Shown: positions 28,822 to 37,495 of the stretch, piece after piece
Position numbering within the stretch: position 1 is the first letter of the stretch
Layout of the letters: the number at the start of each line of letters is the position of its first letter
DNA from: Ferrimicrobium acidiphilum DSM 19497
GTDB taxonomy: Bacteria; Actinomycetota; Acidimicrobiia; Acidimicrobiales; Acidimicrobiaceae
Assembly: GCF_000949255.1 (NCBI RefSeq)
Contig: NZ_JXUW01000010.1
Location: forward strand, 1 to 64,000
Direction of reading: 5' to 3'
Length of the DNA: 64,000 bases
Notes under the pieces: model-generated
Told to the model about the DNA's origin: nothing
The model's input: only the letters and a program-made list of their open reading frames with translations
Databases searched by the model: none
Made by a program: the position numbers and the translations under genes

Positions 28822-29522
28822 ACGCCTCTCCGTTTTGCAATCAGTAGCTGTGCCGCGCCGAGTCCGACAACGATACGCTTCAAGTCAACAAACCCACTCT
28901 GTTCAAAGAGTTCAACAAACCGATCCTCAGAGGGCAAATATGAAACCGACTGAGGGAGATACCGATAGGCAACCTTGTCCGATGAGATCAGGCCACCAAT
29001 CAAGGGGACGAGTGATCCAAAGTAAAATCCATGCAGCTCGCGTACTACTTTGCTCTTTGGTGTTGCTACCTCCAGCACTCCAAGAACACCACCCGGCCTC
29101 AACACCCTAGATACCTCAGCGAGCACTCCGGCGAAGTCAGCAAAATTGCGGACGGCGAAACCGGAGCTGACTGCATCAAAACTCGCATCAGCAAAGGGCA
29201 AGGCCTCCCCCGCCGCCTGCACCAGCGGCGCAAACGGCTCCGCCCTGCGCAACATCTGATAGGAGAGATCAAGCCCGTAGACCTGGGCACCCTTGGCCGA
29301 CCAAGCCTTCAGAAAATCCCCAGTGCCACAGGCGAGATCGAGGACCTGTGCGTGAGCTCCCAATTGCATCTCACGTATCAACCTAGAACGCCATCCTTGA
29401 TCAAGACCGAACGTCATTACTCTATTTACAATATCATAAGTTCCAGCAATACGATCGAACATCTCTCGAACATAAGGCTGCTTCGCTCCCTCTCCAGGGA
29501 GCACACTGTCGCTCTGCATCAT
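28818..29522 (-). CDS. menG: Demethylmenaquinone methyltransferase (MenG/UbiE)
   Basis: Final SAM-dependent methylation of menaquinone. The UbiE signature YDIVNRVMTFGLDQGWR occurs in the first 50 residues. The SAM site VLDLACGTGDFLKAW, AVSSGFAVRNF and the second UbiE motif RVLRPGGVLGVLEVATPKS follow. It is 234 aa, the usual length. Two adjacent start codons (29522, 29519) are possible. It overlaps menF by 4 nt. Confidence 0.94.
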   Translation of the reverse strand: MMQSDSVLPGEGAKQPYVREMFDRIAGTYDIVNRVMTFGLDQGWRSRLIREMQLGAHAQVLDLACGTGDFLKAWSAKGAQVYGLDLSYQMLRRAEPFAPLVQAAGEALPFADASFDAVSSGFAVRNFADFAGVLAEVSRVLRPGGVLGVLEVATPKSKVVRELHGFYFGSLVPLIGGLISSDKVAYRYLPQSVSYLPSEDRFVELFEQSGFVDLKRIVVGLGAAQLLIAKRRGV

Positions 29523-29539
29523 CCTAGTGATCTAACCAT

Positions 29540-29776
29540 TCACAGAGCTGAACGATTCCTCGACCAGCCACTATCAGCGAGCTGTGCGCCACAGTGGCGG
29601 CAGCGTGGGTAGGCCCTGGAAGTCGGACGGTCGCATTGCGGGCAAGAACTGGCTTTTATCTCGCCAGAAGCGACTTTTCGAACGACCGAAACCAACATAC
29701 CGCCGACGGCAACCACAAACATCCCCTCGAGGATATCCCGCGGGATGTGCGCAACCACAAACGCCACTAGAACCAT
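29540..29776 (-). CDS. Small membrane protein with C-terminal zinc ribbon
   Basis: 78-residue hypothetical protein. The N-terminal half is hydrophobic (VLVAFVVAH and ILEGMFVVAVGGMLVSVV), suggesting one or two membrane segments. The C-terminal half has two CxxC pairs (CPQCDRP and CRHCGA) spaced like a rubredoxin-type zinc ribbon. The paired cysteines argue that this is a real gene. It lies 17 nt upstream of menG on the same strand. The function is unknown; such membrane-ribbon proteins are common accessory ORFs. Confidence 0.6.
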   Translation of the reverse strand: MVLVAFVVAHIPRDILEGMFVVAVGGMLVSVVRKVASGEIKASSCPQCDRPTSRAYPRCRHCGAQLADSGWSRNRSAL

Positions 29777-29865
29777 TTTTGCATCTTCCTGCCCGCGGCC
29801 ACCTCGGCCGTCAGAGTCATTCTAGTCACCCCGCCCAATGGAACTCGATGCCCGAGAGCAGGCTG

Positions 29866-31053
29866 TCAACTCTTGGATCGACTCGACGACCGCTGCGCAC
29901 CCGTCGCCATAGTGGATTCATTAAACAGATACGCTGACCTAGGGTCCGCCAGACCGTCGGCGACCTTGGTGAACTCGTCAGCAGATGGATCCTTGGGTGC
30001 GAATTTCAACGATGATGGCACCATCTCCGCTCGCACTCTAGGCAACACCTCAGGATACTTTTCCTGCAAGAACAGGATCATCTTCTCCCTCAGTTCACAC
30101 TCAAGATTCCAGGACCTCGAGCTGTCAGGCGAGCTCATCACGAACCGCAACTGCATCGTCGACACACCGAGCTGGGTTACCTGCATACGTGCAACCGAAC
30201 CGTCCCAATCCGGCGAGGAGGCGAGGATCGCCAGATACTGTTCACGAATCGCCGCAACCGGTGCCGTGTAGTCGAGCTCTATGTGGACGATACCGAGGAT
30301 ATCCGATGTAGTTTTGGTCCAGTTCTCAAACGGATTTGTGATGAAATACGAGATCGGCAGCACCAAACGTCGAAGATCCCAAATTCTCACCACCACATAA
30401 GTGAGCGAGATCTCCTCAACCCTCCCCCAGTGTCCCTGAATGACGACCACATCGTCCAGTCGGATCGGCTGAGACACAGCAATCTGAATTCCTGCAATCA
30501 CATTGGATGCCACCGGCTGGACGGCGATACCGGCGATTATGGTCAAAATCCCTGCCGAGGCGAGCACTCCAGCTCCCACCAATCGTACGGATGGAAATGA
30601 GAACAGAATCACTGCGAGAGCAATTAGGGCTATCACCACCACGATGATCCTTCGAAACACTCGAATCTGGGTCTGGAGGCGTCTTGCCTTCAGATTATCG
30701 ACCGCATCGATGTGATAGTAGTAGAGGACAGCGTCCTCTATCGACTCCACCAGCCGGGCCAGACCCCACGCCACTACGGCGATCAGCAAAATCCAGATAG
30801 CATGACGAATATCCATCTCAGCCGAGACTGAGGCCTTGACGTAGTGCAACGACGCGATCATGAGCAACAACGGAACGAGTGCCCTTACCGGCCCTCTAAG
30901 CCTGCGAAGTGCTGCAGTGCGCACGGAATTTGGATGACGTGCGTTTACCCAGCGAGTTAGGCGAATAACTGCGAAGGCGATAGCAATGCCAACCACGAGC
31001 GCAACCAGAAGTGCTGGAAGCGCCTTTACATACTGTTGAAAAAGATTGCTCAA
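29866..31053 (-). CDS. MscS-family mechanosensitive channel
   Basis: Membrane channel of 395 aa. About four N-terminal helices come first. The MscS core follows: a pore-lining helix rich in Ala/Gly (LVGAGVLASAGILTIIAGIAVQPVASN), the beta domain with QPIRLDDVVVIQGHWGRVEEISLTYVVVR-type residues, and ITNPFENWTKTTSD. A soluble C-terminal domain carries the remaining third. Channels of this type release osmolytes on hypo-osmotic shock. It is divergent from the MaoC dehydratase gene. Confidence 0.9.
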   Translation of the reverse strand: MSNLFQQYVKALPALLVALVVGIAIAFAVIRLTRWVNARHPNSVRTAALRRLRGPVRALVPLLLMIASLHYVKASVSAEMDIRHAIWILLIAVVAWGLARLVESIEDAVLYYYHIDAVDNLKARRLQTQIRVFRRIIVVVIALIALAVILFSFPSVRLVGAGVLASAGILTIIAGIAVQPVASNVIAGIQIAVSQPIRLDDVVVIQGHWGRVEEISLTYVVVRIWDLRRLVLPISYFITNPFENWTKTTSDILGIVHIELDYTAPVAAIREQYLAILASSPDWDGSVARMQVTQLGVSTMQLRFVMSSPDSSRSWNLECELREKMILFLQEKYPEVLPRVRAEMVPSSLKFAPKDPSADEFTKVADGLADPRSAYLFNESTMATGAQRSSSRSKS

Positions 31054-31120
31054 TATCTGCGGGCCTCCTCGGATACTCGCCTAACAGTGTAGAGCCTGAA
31101 CTCCCGTCGCCCGAAGATGA

Positions 31121-31129
31121 TGCTACGCT
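31121..31129 (+). promoter_or_regulatory. Extended -10 element for leaderless MaoC gene
   Basis: TGCTACGCT (TGN plus TAnnnT) ends 7 nt before the ATG at 31137. No Shine-Dalgarno lies between, so transcription probably begins at or next to the start codon. Confidence 0.5.
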
Positions 31130-31136
31130 TGGTCAC

Positions 31137-31592
31137 ATGCCAACACCAGTTCATGGAGTCGAAGGGCTCAAGCAACTCGTAGGAGTCGATCTTGGATTTA
31201 CGCCATATCGCACTATAAGCCAAGAACGAATCGACACTTTTGCCGACGCCACCGACGACCATCAGTGGATTCATGTAGATACTGAAGCCGCTAAGAAGGG
31301 CCCGTTTGGGACCACTATCGCGCACGGCTTCTTAACTCTATCACTAGTCTCTGCAATGCTGCCCGAAGTTCTCTCGGTTGACGGAGTCTCAATGGGAGTA
31401 AACTACGGCGCGAACCGGGTCCGCTTTCCATCGCCAGTTCCTGTGGATAGCCGCGTTCGTCTCGGCGCCACCGTAGCCGAGGTCACAGACGTCGCAGGGG
31501 GAGTTCAGGTTCAGGTGAACGTTACCATCGAGGTCGAGGGTGCTCCAAAACCCTCGATGGTTGCCGAAATTCTGTTCCGCTACTATAGCTGA
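31137..31592 (+). CDS. MaoC-like (R)-hydratase
   Basis: Hot-dog-fold dehydratase of the MaoC family, 151 aa. The active site ADATDDHQWIHVDTEAA with the catalytic Asp/His, then FGTTIAHGFLTLSLVSAMLPEV, matches the (R)-specific enoyl-CoA hydratase pattern. The frame is open 126 nt further upstream, but that part overlaps the mscS start. The ATG at 31137 begins the conserved region and is preceded by a -10 element 7 nt away, so I use it. It probably hydrates an acyl-CoA or a related thioester. It is a single gene, divergent from mscS. Confidence 0.88.
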   Translation: MPTPVHGVEGLKQLVGVDLGFTPYRTISQERIDTFADATDDHQWIHVDTEAAKKGPFGTTIAHGFLTLSLVSAMLPEVLSVDGVSMGVNYGANRVRFPSPVPVDSRVRLGATVAEVTDVAGGVQVQVNVTIEVEGAPKPSMVAEILFRYYS

Positions 31593-31973
31593 CTCCTGCT
31601 GACAACATACGATCGGCGCTGCAACTCACCAGAGCACAGATGGTAGGCACCCATGGTTTGCCTTCATCTTGGTATAAGCAGACAGTATGCAGCGGTCACG
31701 ATGCCCAACCACAGTGGCTACAGTTCCAGGCGCACCTGCTAAACGTCACCAGCCATTTTGCGCCCTAACGACGGCCACACCAGAACTTCGTAGGATCGCA
31801 ATCCGGCTCGGACAGCAATGTATCGGATCCAACAACACCCATTCACCTGAACAACGTTAGCAACCAAGGTAGCGCCCATGCGAAAACCAGCGAACCCAGT
31901 TCGCGGGTTAACAACTCTGTGGCTGCTCGGAGACCGAGCTTAGCCGGTTACGAAATCCAGCGGCGGTTGATAG
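31593..31973. other. Intergenic stretch, nothing recognised
   Basis: About 380 nt between the MaoC gene and the small convergent membrane ORF. I saw no coding frame, hairpin or repeat I would defend. Confidence 0.35.
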
Positions 31974-32135
31974 CTAATGGATTGCCACCACTCCAAGTGT
32001 CCATAATCCAACTGCTAGGACAAGAATTAGCAGCAACATGGTCACGGCAAGCTTGAACACCAGCCGTACCCCCACCAAGACCAAGACAACTATGACCAAG
32101 AACTCAGGCCAGCTACTGGACCCACTGAGATGCAC
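31974..32135 (-). CDS. 53-residue hydrophobic membrane protein
   Basis: Short minus-strand frame that starts at a GTG (32135) with GAGAGGGG about 6 nt upstream and ends at TAG. The product is almost wholly hydrophobic after about 10 residues: FLVIVVLVLVGVRLVF, then a Lys, then LAVTMLLLILVLAVGLW. That is two closely packed membrane helices with a positive turn. The even hydrophobic pattern with charged residues only at helix ends argues against chance. No family was recognised. It is divergent from the polyphosphate kinase gene. Confidence 0.55.
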   Translation of the reverse strand: MHLSGSSSWPEFLVIVVLVLVGVRLVFKLAVTMLLLILVLAVGLWTLGVVAIH

Positions 32136-32227
32136 CGGCAACCCCTCTCTTCCTCGACCACCTGCGAATGGTCGGGCGCCTCGTTAGCCTACCGCATCAA
32201 AGTGATAGTTAGAGTAAGGTCAATCGG

Positions 32228-33085
32228 ATGGGGCATCACATCGATCAAGAGTGGTCAGAACTCACGCAGCTAACCAGCAGCGACGATATACCATCGGAGA
32301 CTTCGGTGATCCTAGGCGCACCGGAGCTCGGTAAGAAGGAGGCGAAAAAGATCCGACGCCGGGCGGTCAAGAGACTCGTCGCGCTCCAAGAGGCGCTCTA
32401 CGCACAGGCGACAGACGGAGTACTTGTAGTTCTTCAGGGTCTTGACACCGCTGGAAAAGATGGAACGATTCGCGCTGTTTTCGGCGGAGTCAATCCCCAG
32501 GGTGTGAAGGTGCATGGTTTCAAGGTTCCAACCCCCGACGAAGCAGCTCATGACTACCTGTACCGCATCCACCAAGCCGTCCCCGCACGAGGTGAGATCG
32601 GCGTATTTAACCGATCGCACTACGAAGATCTCATCGTTCCACTAGCAACCAAGAAGATGACAGAAAAAGCGTTCATGACACGCATCGACGAGATCCATGA
32701 ATTCGAGAGCTACCTTCTCGAACAGAAGATCACGATCGTGAAATTATATCTTCATGTCTCCTACGAGGAACAAGGAAGGCGGCTGCTAAGCCGGCTGAAG
32801 AATCCAGAGAAGCATTGGAAGTTTTCGCCGAATGACCTCACTACTCGCGAACACTTCAGTAGCTTTTCTGAAGCCTACAGACGCATCATACCTGCCACCT
32901 CGTTCGATGAACTACCGTGGCATATCATCCCCGCAGATCAGAGATGGTATCGCAACTCGGTCGCATCCTCCATCGTCACCGAAGCCGTTGCCGCGCTTGC
33001 ACCTCACGCCCCCGAAATCGATATCGCCCATATCGCAAAGATTCGCGACGAGCTTACAACAGAGCTAAATGACTCCAACTACTGA
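32228..33085 (+). CDS. ppk2: Polyphosphate kinase 2 family protein
   Basis: Nucleotide phosphotransferase using polyphosphate as donor or product. The Walker A motif LQGLDTAGKDGTI is at residues about 69-81, then the lid/substrate region GVKVHGFKVPTPDEAAHDYLYR, Walker B-like GVFNRSHYEDLIV, and the C-terminal WHIIPADQRWYRN. At 285 aa it is a single-domain PPK2, and the sequence pattern best fits the subgroup that phosphorylates AMP/ADP (class III-like). AAGGT lies 7 nt before the ATG, and a TAGAGT -10-like box is just upstream. It is a stand-alone gene. Confidence 0.92.
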   Translation: MGHHIDQEWSELTQLTSSDDIPSETSVILGAPELGKKEAKKIRRRAVKRLVALQEALYAQATDGVLVVLQGLDTAGKDGTIRAVFGGVNPQGVKVHGFKVPTPDEAAHDYLYRIHQAVPARGEIGVFNRSHYEDLIVPLATKKMTEKAFMTRIDEIHEFESYLLEQKITIVKLYLHVSYEEQGRRLLSRLKNPEKHWKFSPNDLTTREHFSSFSEAYRRIIPATSFDELPWHIIPADQRWYRNSVASSIVTEAVAALAPHAPEIDIAHIAKIRDELTTELNDSNY

Positions 33086-33247
33086 ATAACTTCCGCGGCT
33101 AACCAACTCCAGCCGCTGAGCAAAACAGGACAACCGGTGGATCCGTTCTCCGACAGACGTCGTCAACTCACACCCATGCCGGTGACGATCACACTCGGCC
33201 TGCAGCCTCACTCGGCGTATAACCTCACCCGGGGTTCAACAGTCCCT

Positions 33248-33622
33248 CTAGTGAAACCAGGTCTTGGCGTAGAGCCTAGATTGAGGATGAATGAAGAGTG
33301 CAAACATAACCACTGTCAAAACTACGTTCAATAGCTGGGCACCAAATAGTGATGATAATCCCGCCGTGAAGACGAGATAGATCAAAAGCAGGAGTGGGAT
33401 ACCTGTAGCCACCACTGCTGCGTAGTAGCCATACTTTCGCGAATTCGCAACACCATAGGCACCACCAAGCGGAAGCAGAATGTCTAGAAGAAGTATAGGA
33501 ATGGACAGGCCACCGCCAAATAACACCGCCAAGATAGCCAGCGCGGCGTTGAGATACAGGAGCAGAACACCAATCTGAAGCGTCTGTGGTTGTGTTCGAT
33601 CGAACAGCTTAAGCTCTCTCAT
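33248..33622 (-). CDS. Four-helix membrane protein, function unknown
   Basis: 124-residue protein with four hydrophobic helices (about residues 17-38, 40-58, 66-86 and 92-111), short connecting loops and charged ends. I do not recognise a family. The clean helix pattern and in-frame ATG support a real gene. It is convergent with ppk2 and divergent from the VIT-type gene. Confidence 0.65.
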   Translation of the reverse strand: MRELKLFDRTQPQTLQIGVLLLYLNAALAILAVLFGGGLSIPILLLDILLPLGGAYGVANSRKYGYYAAVVATGIPLLLLIYLVFTAGLSSLFGAQLLNVVLTVVMFALFIHPQSRLYAKTWFH

Positions 33623-33722
33623 CGCTTCAGTCTAACCGATGATAGAACAGAATTCCCAAAACGGATCTCAGGAAGTTGAAACCGGGCGCTCAACGCTATA
33701 CTTGGTGCGCTATTGTGAAGGC

Positions 33723-34424
33723 ATGGAAGCTCACCACAATGGTCACCGCGACATCTCCGGTGGCGGCGCACGCGCCGCGGTGTTTGGCGTCTCAGATGGA
33801 CTGCTATCGAACGTTGCCTTAATTCTTGGCGTAGCCGGCGCCCATCCCGCACCCAAAGCGGTAGTTATCGCCGGACTGGCAGGTCTCGTTGCTGGAGCCT
33901 TTTCCATGGGAGTTGGCGAGTATATCTCAATGGGAGCTCAACGCGAGTTGTTCGAACATGAATTAAGGATCGAAGCTACCGAGATTCGTGAACGTCCCGA
34001 TGCCGAGACTCGCGAACTTACCGAGCTCTATGTATCTAGAGGGGTTCCCAAAGAGCTCGCGGCCGAGGTGTCTGATTACCTAATGCGAAACCCCGACACC
34101 GCCCTACAGGTCCATGCCCAAGAGGAGCTCGGGGTTGCACCGGACTCGGTAGGATCGCCAATCCAAGCCGCACTCGCCTCCTTCTTCTCCTTCGCCATTG
34201 GTGCCCTTATTCCACTCGTCGCGTGGTTTGTCACCATCGGGTCGGCTGCTGTCATCGCCTCAGCCATTTCAGCAGGAGTAGCGAGCCTGCTTGTCGGTGG
34301 TGGGCTGGCAGCGATGACCGGACGCAGCGTTAGCAAAGGTGCGGCCCGCCAGTTCATTCTCAGCGCAGTCGCGGCACTGGTAACCTATGGAGTAGGCCAC
34401 TTCCTTGGAGCTACGATACGCTAG
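33723..34424 (+). CDS. VIT1/CCC1-family iron/manganese transporter
   Basis: Integral membrane transporter of 233 aa. The first helix contains VFGVSDGLLSNVALILGV, the family signature, followed by VAGAFSMGVGEYISM. A cytoplasmic acidic segment (RIEATEIRERPDAETRELTELY) matches the metal-binding helices between TM2 and TM3. Three more helices follow. VIT/CCC1 proteins move Fe2+ or Mn2+ out of the cytoplasm, which would suit an iron-oxidising acidophile. The frame is open from 33639, but the ATG at 33723 begins the conserved part. TATTGT lies 6 nt and TATACT about 20 nt upstream of that ATG. Confidence 0.88.
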   Translation: MEAHHNGHRDISGGGARAAVFGVSDGLLSNVALILGVAGAHPAPKAVVIAGLAGLVAGAFSMGVGEYISMGAQRELFEHELRIEATEIRERPDAETRELTELYVSRGVPKELAAEVSDYLMRNPDTALQVHAQEELGVAPDSVGSPIQAALASFFSFAIGALIPLVAWFVTIGSAAVIASAISAGVASLLVGGGLAAMTGRSVSKGAARQFILSAVAALVTYGVGHFLGATIR

Positions 34425-34446
34425 CTAGCTCTCGGCCCAGCTAGCT
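34423..34446 (+). terminator. Palindromic hairpin after the VIT-type gene
   Basis: Two copies of the self-complementary octamer AGCTAGCT (34423-34430 and 34439-34446) can pair as an 8-bp stem with an 8-nt loop, followed by TTCGG. It starts inside the stop codon. A third GGCTAGCTG lies 10 nt further on. There is no U-tract, so termination is only likely. Confidence 0.35.
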
Positions 34447-34540
34447 TTCGGAACGGCTAGCTGCGTCTCCGCTAGTGGTATCACCAATTGAGGACACCAC
34501 GACATTGGGGATCTTGCAACCAAGCAACTCGAGACCGCCT

Positions 34541-34549
34541 TGCTAGACT
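34541..34549 (+). promoter_or_regulatory. Extended -10 element for leaderless fdhD
   Basis: TGCTAGACT (TGN plus TAnnnT) ends 6 nt before the GTG start of fdhD, with no Shine-Dalgarno between. The -35 position is weak, as is usual for extended -10 promoters. Confidence 0.5.
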
Positions 34550-34555
34550 CAGTAC

Positions 34556-35392
34556 GTGCCCTTAGCCCACTCGATTGAGACTCGAAGAATCATCAAATTT
34601 ACAGACGGTGTCACCAGCGTCGCCATGGACTCTCTCATCCAAGAGGAACCTCTGGTTATTGACGTCGAGTGGCCAGGAACCGACTCTGTGCACTTCACCA
34701 CCACGATGCGTACACCCGGCGATGACTTTGCTCTAGCGATAGGAATTTTAGCCACCGAGAGCGGAATCACCAAGGATGACATACGTCAGACTCGATACTG
34801 CGTTGGCCCCGGGAACATCCAAGATTACAACAAGGTCACCGTTGCGCTCCGCAAGCCGGTAAAGCTTCAGCCTTCAGATCTGCGACCCGTATCCTGCGGT
34901 TGGTGTGGGACCGCGGATCTCGTCGACCGACTCGTGGTCACCATGGCATCATCGTCCAGCCAGAGCTACCAGGTGCGCGACGTTCTCGATCTCTTCGACG
35001 AATTCGATCAACACCAAAAGACATTCCAGGCCACCGGTGCTTCGCATGCAGCGCTTCTAAAACCTCGTGAAGGTGAGATCATCATGGGCGAGGATGTCGG
35101 GCGCCACAACGCACTGGACAAAGCAATCGGTCACGCCATCCTTGATGGAGTATCACTTGCCAATGGCATAGCCCTACTCTCGGGGCGAGCTGGATCAGAC
35201 CTGGTACTCAAAGCCGCGCGTGCCGGCCTCTCGCACATCGCCTCAGTTTCAGCTCCCACAGCTCTAGCCGTTGAGCTTGCCAACCAAGCAGGGATAACCC
35301 TTCTCGGGTTTGTTCGATCTGGAAGATTAAACCTGTACACCCATGCTGAAGGTCTGGAAGAAACCTACGATGCAACTCGCGTTCTTCGCTGA
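34556..35392 (+). CDS. fdhD: Formate dehydrogenase sulfurtransferase FdhD
   Basis: Transfers sulfur to the molybdenum/tungsten bis-pterin cofactor so that formate dehydrogenase becomes active. The CxxC motif is at C114/C117 in SCGWCGT. The cofactor-binding region GEIIMGEDVGRHNALDKAIGH and LSGRAGSDLV follows, both typical of FdhD. It is 278 aa, starting at a GTG. The target enzyme is almost certainly the formate dehydrogenase encoded at 48-51 kb. Its 3' end overlaps the convergent whiB-like gene by 28 nt, so the two transcripts must collide or be antisense. Confidence 0.93.
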   Translation: MPLAHSIETRRIIKFTDGVTSVAMDSLIQEEPLVIDVEWPGTDSVHFTTTMRTPGDDFALAIGILATESGITKDDIRQTRYCVGPGNIQDYNKVTVALRKPVKLQPSDLRPVSCGWCGTADLVDRLVVTMASSSSQSYQVRDVLDLFDEFDQHQKTFQATGASHAALLKPREGEIIMGEDVGRHNALDKAIGHAILDGVSLANGIALLSGRAGSDLVLKAARAGLSHIASVSAPTALAVELANQAGITLLGFVRSGRLNLYTHAEGLEETYDATRVLR

Positions 35393-35655
35393 ATCCGACG
35401 AATCCGACGAATCATACGCCGCTCTTCCTCGTCCTTGCCTCCCCAAATCCCATACTCTTGGTTAGTCCGCAAAGCAAATTCGAGACACTCTAAGGAGACC
35501 GCGCACTCTGCGCAGAACTCCTTCACCCTGCGAATCTGAATCTCGGCGTCGCCAGTGACGCCAACTGGGAAAAACCATCCAGGATCCATCTCTCGGCACT
35601 TGGCGTTGCTTCGCCACGCTTCGTAGTCCCAGGTCGCTAACTTTGCCGACTCCAT
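35365..35655 (-). CDS. WhiB-family iron-sulfur transcription regulator
   Basis: 96-residue WhiB-like protein. The four cluster-binding cysteines are C20, C48, C51 and C57, in the invariant C-x(n)-CxxCxxxxxC arrangement. They are followed by the G-I-W-G-G turn (YGIWGGKDEEERR) and a basic, arginine-rich tail (RRIRRIQRRTR) for DNA contact. WhiB proteins carry an O2/NO-sensitive [4Fe-4S] cluster and usually act with the sigma factor. GGAGGTG lies 4 nt before the ATG. This family is restricted to actinobacteria and phages and is the best taxonomic marker in the window. Confidence 0.95.
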   Translation of the reverse strand: MESAKLATWDYEAWRSNAKCREMDPGWFFPVGVTGDAEIQIRRVKEFCAECAVSLECLEFALRTNQEYGIWGGKDEEERRMIRRIRRIQRRTRVAS

Positions 35656-35893
35656 CGAACACCTCCGAATTCGTTCTGTGCAACCTCGATCCCCCGTGTT
35701 CGAGCCACCAACCGAGTCATCATACCAACGAGTAGCGAGTCAATTTATGGACCCCATTGTCCCTCACCGCATCGCCCACTTGACCGGACGACATAATAAG
35801 TATAATACAAGCTTCCTGACTTAGGTATACACAAAGCTCGCACTAATACTGCAACCAATCTTCTGCTGAAACTATTCTCGAGGAGCCGACAAG

Positions 35894-36607
35894 CTACGAA
35901 CAAGACTCAAGTCGCCGATCGCCACGAAGCTGACCCAGGAGGCCACGGATCATCGCAGCCAACGCTACCGGAGAGGAGTGAAGGATGTCATGCCCAGAAG
36001 CTGGCAACAGCTCCAGGGTGGCACTAGGTAGACGATCGGCAGCATGAACCATAGCTGCTAGTGGGACCACCCTATCTCGCAGACCAGCTACGATCACCGA
36101 CGGGCATCGCACAAATGGCAACTGGTTCTCCACCAGACGCAGCTCGGCTAGAAGGTGACGTTGCTCGGCTAAAAAACTTCGACGGGTCCGTCCAAACTGG
36201 GAATGTCTTCGTATGCCAAGAGTGACGCCAGCGATCAGCGCAGATGTCATGTCGCCGAAAAACCGTGCGGCGAGTAGCCGATCAATTGCCACAAGCGAAG
36301 TTTGAGTGATAGGGGGCGCTGCCAATACCAGTCCTGCCACCCGCTCAGGGTCAAGCTGAGCGGCCCGTACCGCGATGGTTGCACCCAACGAGTGTCCTAT
36401 AAGGAGAACCCGACGAGAGCCAAACTGTTCCAACACCCATTTCGCATTAGCCTCAATTCCGACCACACCGAGCGGATTCGAACCCCAGCCTGGCCTGTCC
36501 ATGCAGACGACTCTCAACCGAGGATCCATCCACCGATGGACAAGAGCAAAATCCTCCTTCTTCCCAGGTTGTCCGTGCAGAAATACCACCTCAAGATCAT
36601 TTACCAT
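35894..36607 (-). CDS. Alpha/beta hydrolase
   Basis: Predicted hydrolase of 237 aa. The oxyanion region LHGQPGKKEDF lies at the N-terminus. The nucleophile elbow is GHSLGAT, the acid is probably Asp in GLRDRVVPL, and the His is in ASGHDILH. The frame opens further upstream (36646), but the ATG at 36607 directly precedes the first strand and overlaps the stop of the transporter gene by 11 nt, so I use it. The substrate is unknown; the small lid region resembles esterases and C-C hydrolases. Confidence 0.85.
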   Translation of the reverse strand: MVNDLEVVFLHGQPGKKEDFALVHRWMDPRLRVVCMDRPGWGSNPLGVVGIEANAKWVLEQFGSRRVLLIGHSLGATIAVRAAQLDPERVAGLVLAAPPITQTSLVAIDRLLAARFFGDMTSALIAGVTLGIRRHSQFGRTRRSFLAEQRHLLAELRLVENQLPFVRCPSVIVAGLRDRVVPLAAMVHAADRLPSATLELLPASGHDILHSSPVALAAMIRGLLGQLRGDRRLESCS

Positions 36608-37454
36608 CGTGGAGCTCCGAATCGACACGAACCTCGGACTGCGCAAGATAGATCAATGCGAGAATCTCCACTACAAGGGCGAGGATGCTGGCTAACGCGC
36701 TTGGACCAGCCCGAAAGAGCGGCGTCTGCAGCGCTAATGTGCTGATGGTGATAGCAGCGATAGGCTCTCCAACCGCCACCAAAGGCAACACGCGCGCGAG
36801 ACTCTGTTGTTGAAAGGCACTCTGCACAACCAGGAGTGCAAGTGCCCCTACCACCAGTAAAATCCAGAGTTCCCAATGTTCAAGAGTACGAAGCGCTCCA
36901 AACTGGGTCCAAATAATCCCTACTTCGCGCTCAAATATAGAGACGATGCCTAGCAAAATGGCACCTAACATCGCCTGGACCCTGCCATGGCCAGCCAATA
37001 GCGGCCGCAACAGGGTCACGGTCAACAGACCGATGACAACCCCAAGTGCTCCAATCACTATGGATGGAGTGATGAAAATGGTTCGCCCGCTCGCCGGCGG
37101 ACTAAGGACGAGAAAGGTGATGAGTGAGCCACAGCTCACAAATAGCGCGACCACATCACCAACTCCGATAGGTCTGCGAGCAAGAAAATGCTCGAAAAGC
37201 ACGGCGAGAACAAAGCCACTCGCAAGAATCGGCAATACCTGAGGGACCGACCCGTACTTTAAAGCGAAGAACTGCGCCCCACCTCCGACAATATCAAAAA
37301 CTGCCCCGAGGCCAAAGCGCGGGTTTGCCAATAGCCTCCACAAAAGGCTGAAACGAAGATTTAACTCGGTTGCCGAAGCCGTACTGGCTTGGAACTGTAA
37401 AACCGCAGCCATCCCAAAGCAGACCGCAGCCAGTAGAGAAAGAAGCACCACCAC
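36597..37454 (-). CDS. DMT (EamA-like) membrane transporter
   Basis: Membrane protein with about nine to ten hydrophobic helices and few charged loops, in the pattern of the drug/metabolite transporter superfamily. There are two halves of similar hydropathy, with VPQVLPILASGFVLAVLFEHFLARRPIG in the first and RVLPLVAVGEPIAAITI in the second. The frame is open from a TTG at 37529 (310 aa), but that would overlap the divergent glycosyltransferase gene. A GTG at 37454 just before the first helix is a better start (285 aa). The substrate is unknown. It overlaps the hydrolase gene, so the two are one operon. Confidence 0.75.
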   Translation of the reverse strand: MVVLLSLLAAVCFGMAAVLQFQASTASATELNLRFSLLWRLLANPRFGLGAVFDIVGGGAQFFALKYGSVPQVLPILASGFVLAVLFEHFLARRPIGVGDVVALFVSCGSLITFLVLSPPASGRTIFITPSIVIGALGVVIGLLTVTLLRPLLAGHGRVQAMLGAILLGIVSIFEREVGIIWTQFGALRTLEHWELWILLVVGALALLVVQSAFQQQSLARVLPLVAVGEPIAAITISTLALQTPLFRAGPSALASILALVVEILALIYLAQSEVRVDSELHDGK

Positions 37455-37495
37455 GAGGTCTCTAAGTCTATGACCAACTGGTAGGATGAACGTCA

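Noticed and set aside
36470-36490. tRNA T-loop-like sequence (GGATTCGAACCCC)
   Set aside because: It lies inside the hydrolase coding region (DRPGWGSNP) and no cloverleaf can be drawn around it.
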